Assembly: GCA_036389255.1 (NCBI GenBank)
Contig: DASVQI010000006.1
Span: 372,001-436,000, forward strand
Direction: 5' to 3'
Length of the DNA: 64,000 bases
DNA from: JACVRN01 sp036389255
GTDB taxonomy: Bacteria > Acidobacteriota > Blastocatellia > Pyrinomonadales > Pyrinomonadaceae
The notes under the pieces: model-generated
What the model was told of the DNA's origin: nothing
Databases searched by the model: none
What the model saw: the letters and a program-made list of their open reading frames with translations, nothing else
Made by a program: the position numbers and the translations under genes
Shown: positions 59,563 through 64,000 of the stretch, piece by piece
Layout: each line of letters opens with the position of its first letter
Numbering within the stretch: position 1 is the stretch's first letter

Positions 59563-61482
59563 TTAATACGCGGTTGGTGCCGACTTGTGGTAGGCGAGCG
59601 CGAGATACTGCTCGCCTTCCTTTATCATGAGCGAATGGTCAACGAACGTGTCGAGTGTCTCTTTGAGCCGTACCTCGTCGAAAGGTGCTGACGAAGCTTT
59701 GTGCCAAGAGCTATGTATCTGATTTACGGTTTTGGCTTCATCACATGCCATGTAGGCCAATCTCGCAAAGTCGTCAAGAATTACTAATGGCTCTTTAGCG
59801 CAGGGGCGTAAGTCCCAGATAAGCAGTTCCGTCCCCTTATCCATGAAAAAGAGTTCGCTTCGGTCGTATATTTTCTCCCATGCTTTAATGCCTTCCGATA
59901 AGGCTCTGGTAGTTGACCTTTCAACCACCAAGTTCTCACACTCAGGCACAAAGAAATAGGCCAGGTTGTAGACGGCCTGTGGTTCTAGAGGGTAAACATA
60001 ATCGTATGCCGGAAACGGTGTGAGCTTGGTGAACCCTAGTTCCCTGTGCTCGTTGAAATTCGGGCTGAAGCGGTCAATCCTTATAGTCCCTGCGCCGACC
60101 GGAGGCCGCAAGTGAGTGATAAGCGGAATCAGCTCCAGCATCTTCTGGTAATCCTCTGTCGTCTCTCCGGGGAAGCCCCAAATGATGTTGTAGATGGCCT
60201 TGATGTTTAACTCCGAACACCATTTCAGGAGCTGAATATTCTGGAGAGTCGTGACCCCCTTTCGCATTATCTTAAGAATGTTGTCGCTCAAGCTCTCAAT
60301 ACCCGGTTGTATGATTTTGACTCCAGCCTTACGCAGTAGTTTGAGTTGTTCTTTCCTAAGATTTGCCTTGACCTCGTAGAACAGGCCGAAATCGTAATCC
60401 CCTTCGGCTAGAGTCTTTATCAAGGTCTTGAAATACTTCATGTCTAGAATGTTATCTACGACATTAACGCCACAGCCAGGATGACGATTAGTAAGATAGA
60501 CCAGCTCATCCAAAGCCCGCTCGGCAGACTTGCTGCGGAAAGCCATTGTGGCTCCGTTCAGACCGCAGAATGTGCAGTGAAGCTTTTCTCCCCACCAGCA
60601 CCCACGCGAAGTTTCAAAAAGCAGCGTGGGCTTCTCTGGAAGCTTCAATAAACTGGCCCCGAGTTGTTCAAAATAATCGTCGTAATCGGGAACAGGCAAC
60701 TCGTCTAAATTCTCTATGGACGGAGTGTTCTGCGGCGGCTGTTCCAATAACTGAAGATTCCGTCCGTGGCGATTGTAGACGCCGGGCAAGGCTGGAATAG
60801 GTTTTGACGCCAGGATAGACCGCACGATTTCAGGAAAGACAAAATCCCCCTCGCCCGATACCAGAACATCTATAAAGTCGAACTGGCGAAAGGCTTCCAT
60901 GCCCATCGCGCCCTCGCAATTTGAGCCGCCGAAGATGATGAAGCAATCGGGTCGGCGCGATTTAATCCGCTTGGCAAGGGAGAGAGAAGCCGTGTGCTGC
61001 TCGAAAATACTGGTGAAGCCTACGACAGATGGCTGGTGTGCAAGAACGGTCTGCAAGCATTCGTCTAGGAATTCCTCGACCAGCGATTTGGCCTTCATAA
61101 TGGCTGGCACAAGTTCGGCAAGACACTCCTCCGAATAAACGGATAGTTCAGGATCATCTACCGTCTTTATGCTGAGGACATCACTCACGTAGCCTTCTAT
61201 GTCTCTGTTCTTCGGGTGCTGGAAGAGCGATTCTGAAAATATCCACTCGCGTACAAGCTGTTCAGGATGTGTTATGGCCTCGATATAAGTGTAAGTGTCC
61301 TGGCCTAATATCTCGGCGAATCGTAAATTGAAATTGAGCGTTGTGGAAGTTACCCCGATACGCTTCAACCCGGATTTCAGTAAACCCAAGCCGATAGACG
61401 GTGCAGAGAGAACTGTAAAAGGCATATTGACCAGAACCACTTCGCTCCGGGTCGCTTTAGAGTTGGCTTCTTTGTGAGGCAT
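59563..61482 (-). CDS. Radical SAM RiPP-maturation enzyme (B12-type, C-methyltransferase-like family)
   Basis: 639 aa. Residues ~15-250 resemble a cobalamin-binding-type domain (VVLVNMPFTVLSAPSIGLGLLKSGL, FIIFGGSNCEGAMGMEA, DVLVSGEGDFVFPEI). The signature ETSRGCWWGEKLHCTFCGLNG supplies the cluster cysteines (Cys295, Cys303, Cys306; a CX7CX2C arrangement) and matches the family called ribosomal peptide maturation radical SAM protein 1 (rSAM_ocin_1), predicted C-methyltransferases acting on precursor peptides. The C-terminal ~160 residues contain a winged-helix-like end (ETLDTFVDHSLMIKEGEQYLAL). It starts about 84 bp after the kinase-TPR gene on the same strand. Confidence 0.88.
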   Translation of the reverse strand: MPHKEANSKATRSEVVLVNMPFTVLSAPSIGLGLLKSGLKRIGVTSTTLNFNLRFAEILGQDTYTYIEAITHPEQLVREWIFSESLFQHPKNRDIEGYVSDVLSIKTVDDPELSVYSEECLAELVPAIMKAKSLVEEFLDECLQTVLAHQPSVVGFTSIFEQHTASLSLAKRIKSRRPDCFIIFGGSNCEGAMGMEAFRQFDFIDVLVSGEGDFVFPEIVRSILASKPIPALPGVYNRHGRNLQLLEQPPQNTPSIENLDELPVPDYDDYFEQLGASLLKLPEKPTLLFETSRGCWWGEKLHCTFCGLNGATMAFRSKSAERALDELVYLTNRHPGCGVNVVDNILDMKYFKTLIKTLAEGDYDFGLFYEVKANLRKEQLKLLRKAGVKIIQPGIESLSDNILKIMRKGVTTLQNIQLLKWCSELNIKAIYNIIWGFPGETTEDYQKMLELIPLITHLRPPVGAGTIRIDRFSPNFNEHRELGFTKLTPFPAYDYVYPLEPQAVYNLAYFFVPECENLVVERSTTRALSEGIKAWEKIYDRSELFFMDKGTELLIWDLRPCAKEPLVILDDFARLAYMACDEAKTVNQIHSSWHKASSAPFDEVRLKETLDTFVDHSLMIKEGEQYLALAYHKSAPTAY

Positions 61483-61566
61483 GGTTTTCTTGTTTCAGTT
61501 AGAGGAGCTCATTTTAGCTTATCATGGTTTTGAGAGGTAACCCTGGATTCATCTTGAGCTATATCT

Positions 61567-64000
61567 CTAAAGATTATCCAGATTGATGGACTTAAGTAGC
61601 TGGGCGTAACGCGGGTCAGAACGTACCTTATCAAAGATCGGGTCTAGCCTGATTAGCAGCATCTGGGATGAGCGCTGTTCAGTTGCTTTATTGAGCCAAA
61701 CGAATGCTTGGTTCCTGTCTCCAATAGCACTATATATGGCGGCGATTGTATAGGCCGGTACATGCCTATTCTGAGATAGTTGCTCAAGCCTGCCCGCAAC
61801 CCATCTGGCGTCGCCAAGCCGGCCTGAGAGAGCATAAATAATGCCGAGTGTCGAAAGAGTATCTGGATCCTGCCCCATGAGGACAACGGCCCTTTGGCTC
61901 GCTGCCAACGCTTCATCGAACCTGTTCATCAGCGCATAAGCGATGGCAATATCATTGTAAACAAAGGAGGCTTCTTCGTGCTCGTTCAGTATTTTCTGCT
62001 GTAGCCTGTTGGCCCTTTCATAATCACGTTGAAAATAGTAGATGCCATAGAGCCGCACATTAAAGAGGAGAGAAAGAGGGTCTAGCTCAAGCGCGCGGTT
62101 GATATGGCCGGTGGCCTGCTTCACGTCTCCTTTGGTCAGACTGAGAGCGCAGAGCATACTGTTTGCCATTGCATAATTTGGGTTCAGTTCAAGGGCTCGT
62201 CTCAACTCCCTTTCAGCGCGTTGTAAGTCCCAGTAGTACATGTAAGAGATCATACCCATCGCGTAATGCGCTTCCGCCAAGTCTCCGTCTATCTCTAACG
62301 CCTTTTGTGCGTTCAGCTCGGCCTTGCGAAACGCCTCTTCCGAAGAACGATAATTTGCGCCGAGAGTGCTGTAGGAACTAGCCAGACCCGCATAGGCGAG
62401 TGCGTATTGTGGATCAATAGCCAGCACCTCGTTAAAGCACTCAATGCTCTTATCAAGGGACTCCTCAGTGAGTTGATTCCAGTAGAATCGTCCTTTTAGA
62501 TACAATTCATACGCATCATGCGCCCCGCGTTGATCCCTCGTTAAAAGGTTCAACTCCTCTGGGCTTAAACCTAGATTGAGTTCAGCCGCAATCTTTTGGG
62601 TAATGTCGTTGAGAATTATGGGCAAATCAGAAGCCTTATACTGATATCGCTTAGTCCAGAGTTGAGACGCCTGGTTCGCGTCTAAAAGTTGAACGCTTAC
62701 CTGTAGGCCGTCTCCTTGACGCGTCACTGTCCCTATAATCAATGCCTGGACATTCAAATCTCGCGCTATGTTCTTAAGATCGGGCGCTCTCTTTTTGTAC
62801 GTGAAGGACGAGCCGCGCGCAATTACTTTAATACGCGATAGACGAGAGAATCGCTCAATCAAACTTTCACTCAACCCGTCACATATATACTCGTTGTTCG
62901 GGTCACTGGTCACGTTAGTAAACGGCAGAACGGCGATTGAGGTAATCGAGGGAGACTGCGTCTCTGTAACCGGATACCCGGAGTACCTAAGCATGACCGG
63001 AATAGTAAGGGCTATTAATAGGAGAGTGGATATGACGAACTTGAAGGTCTTTGACGCAGTACGGATGCGCCTTTTGATTGAGGCGACGCCCTTCAAGAAT
63101 ATCTTCGACCTTTGTTGATTGAGGACGAAGGAGGGAACAGCATTTGAGTTATTAACTTCCGCGTCGGTTCCTTGATGCTTTAAATTTTCTCTGCGCTCTA
63201 GTTCTTCGCCTAAGTTAGACAAGTCAACTATCAAGCTCCCGGCGCTTTGATAACGGTCTTCGACTGCCTTCGCAAGCAGCTTGGTGACTATTCGTTCTAA
63301 CCCTTCGGGTAACTCCGGCACCCAAAGACTGGCTGGCGGCGGGTCAGTCTTCAGGATTGCGGCTATCGTGTCGCTGGGTGTATCGGATAAGAAAGGATTT
63401 TTCTGCGTGAGTAATTCATAGAGAACTACTCCCAGACTCCAAAGATCGCTTCGACCATCTACTTCCAGGCCACGAGCCTGCTCCGGCGACATGTAGGCAG
63501 GCGAACCTACAATGATTCCCGCCGCCGTCTTCACACCACTGACCGCTATGCCCTCAGCCTGATGCTGTGACTCAAGTCCCGCAGTTGATTTAGCTAGCCC
63601 GAAGTCAAGTACTTTTACAAACCCGTCCTGCTGAATCATTATATTGTCGGGTTTAATGTCGCGGTGAAGCATGCCCGCAGAGTGAGCAGCCGCAAGCGCA
63701 CGGGCTACCTGGATAGTAATGTCAATTGCCTCATATGGCTTTAATGGAGCGCGCTTTAGGTGCTCGCGCAGAGTTTGACCCTCTATATACTCCATAGCAA
63801 TGTAGTGCTGGCCGTCCGACTCGCCCACCTCATAAACGTGGGCGATATTAGGGTGGGCGATTGACGAGGCCGCACGGGCCTCATTCTGGAAGCGGCAGAC
63901 CCAGCCGGGGTGATCATTGAAGGGGGCCGGAAGCAGTTTTAAGGCCACATTGCGAACTAATTGCCGGTCAAGCGCGAGATACACCTCGCCCATGCCGCCC
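61567..64000 (-). CDS. Ser/Thr kinase fused to TolB-like and TPR domains (N-terminus beyond window)
   Basis: The window edge cuts the glycine loop: the last codons read GGMGEVYLAL in frame, so the start lies outside and at least 810 residues are present. The kinase domain shows VALKLLPAPF, HRDIKPDNIM, DFGLAKS and PAYMSPEQARG. One membrane helix (about residues 315-335, FVISTLLLIALTIPVML) is followed by a FlgO/TolB-like beta domain (IAVLPFTNVTSDPNNEYICDGL) and about seven TPR units to the C-terminus (SIECFNEVLAIDPQYALAYAGLA and others). The architecture is typical of acidobacterial kinases whose extracytoplasmic TPRs sense or assemble partners. Confidence 0.9.
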   Translation of the reverse strand, partial: GGMGEVYLALDRQLVRNVALKLLPAPFNDHPGWVCRFQNEARAASSIAHPNIAHVYEVGESDGQHYIAMEYIEGQTLREHLKRAPLKPYEAIDITIQVARALAAAHSAGMLHRDIKPDNIMIQQDGFVKVLDFGLAKSTAGLESQHQAEGIAVSGVKTAAGIIVGSPAYMSPEQARGLEVDGRSDLWSLGVVLYELLTQKNPFLSDTPSDTIAAILKTDPPPASLWVPELPEGLERIVTKLLAKAVEDRYQSAGSLIVDLSNLGEELERRENLKHQGTDAEVNNSNAVPSFVLNQQRSKIFLKGVASIKRRIRTASKTFKFVISTLLLIALTIPVMLRYSGYPVTETQSPSITSIAVLPFTNVTSDPNNEYICDGLSESLIERFSRLSRIKVIARGSSFTYKKRAPDLKNIARDLNVQALIIGTVTRQGDGLQVSVQLLDANQASQLWTKRYQYKASDLPIILNDITQKIAAELNLGLSPEELNLLTRDQRGAHDAYELYLKGRFYWNQLTEESLDKSIECFNEVLAIDPQYALAYAGLASSYSTLGANYRSSEEAFRKAELNAQKALEIDGDLAEAHYAMGMISYMYYWDLQRAERELRRALELNPNYAMANSMLCALSLTKGDVKQATGHINRALELDPLSLLFNVRLYGIYYFQRDYERANRLQQKILNEHEEASFVYNDIAIAYALMNRFDEALAASQRAVVLMGQDPDTLSTLGIIYALSGRLGDARWVAGRLEQLSQNRHVPAYTIAAIYSAIGDRNQAFVWLNKATEQRSSQMLLIRLDPIFDKVRSDPRYAQLLKSINLDNL

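Noticed and set aside
1..64000. CRISPR arrays, tRNA or rRNA genes, cobalamin riboswitch
   Set aside because: No regularly spaced direct repeats, tRNA cloverleaf or B12-box-like motif was seen by eye; a covariance-model search (Infernal, tRNAscan-SE) would be decisive.

Overview
The window looks like chromosomal DNA of an Acidobacteriota member, plausibly class Blastocatellia. This is inference, since no rRNA or other phylogenetic marker is present. The support is the gene repertoire: an ECF sigma factor paired with a membrane Ser/Thr kinase that starts MTPERW, a second kinase fused to TPR repeats, YVTN propellers, carboxypeptidase-regulatory-like domains, a DUF4214-tailed subtilase, a very large RHS protein and a dense two-component cluster.

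Layout. 0-6.2 kb (mostly minus strand): partial membrane protein, Ser/Thr kinase with its ECF sigma factor, secreted esterase, 56-aa membrane peptide, ATP-grasp enzyme. 6.2-7.0 kb: decayed IS6-family transposase, one of several remnants of the same family (6.2, 10.8, 15.3, 45.1 kb and perhaps 42.5 kb). 7.2-10.7 kb: two-domain KaiC/RAD55-like ATPase followed by a hybrid histidine kinase. 11.0-15.0 kb (minus): an operon-like set of double-LamG membrane protein, von Willebrand A protein and SAP-like protein, with no function I can name.

15.6-27.5 kb holds the most unusual metabolic locus. It encodes a MaoC dehydratase, two beta-ketoacyl-ACP synthases of the FabF fold, a FabH-type synthase, two separate acyl carrier proteins, two radical SAM enzymes (one with an N-terminal B12-binding-like domain), a fatty-acyl-AMP ligase, a SnoaL-like protein and a membrane delta-9-type desaturase. 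Together these could activate a fatty acid, load it on a dedicated ACP, extend it and modify it by radical chemistry, giving an unusual lipid or lipid-derived metabolite. The product is not predictable from sequence alone.

27.8-44.8 kb is an exported-protein region: YVTN propeller, coiled-coil protein, FN3 protein, repeat protein with NVGIGTTSP-type motifs, 1796-aa RHS protein with a distinct C-terminal domain, subtilase, and a family-16 glycosidase-like protein. 45.4-58.8 kb is a signalling cluster: receivers with and without the phospho-acceptor Asp, several PAS/GAF histidine kinases, an Rcp1-like receiver, an NtrC-type sigma-54 activator, a photoactive-yellow-protein-like PAS protein, and a receiver/HD-GYP/HDOD protein. 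The remnant of a NarX-type histidine kinase lies just upstream of the intact NarL-type regulator.

59.0-64.0 kb: a structured intergenic segment, then a 62-aa peptide gene with its own near-consensus promoter. It is convergent with a radical SAM enzyme carrying the GCWWGEK...CTFCGLNG signature of the RiPP-maturation family, so this is a candidate new ribosomal peptide system. The window ends inside a Ser/Thr kinase-TPR gene. I saw no tRNA, rRNA, CRISPR array or cobalamin riboswitch by eye.
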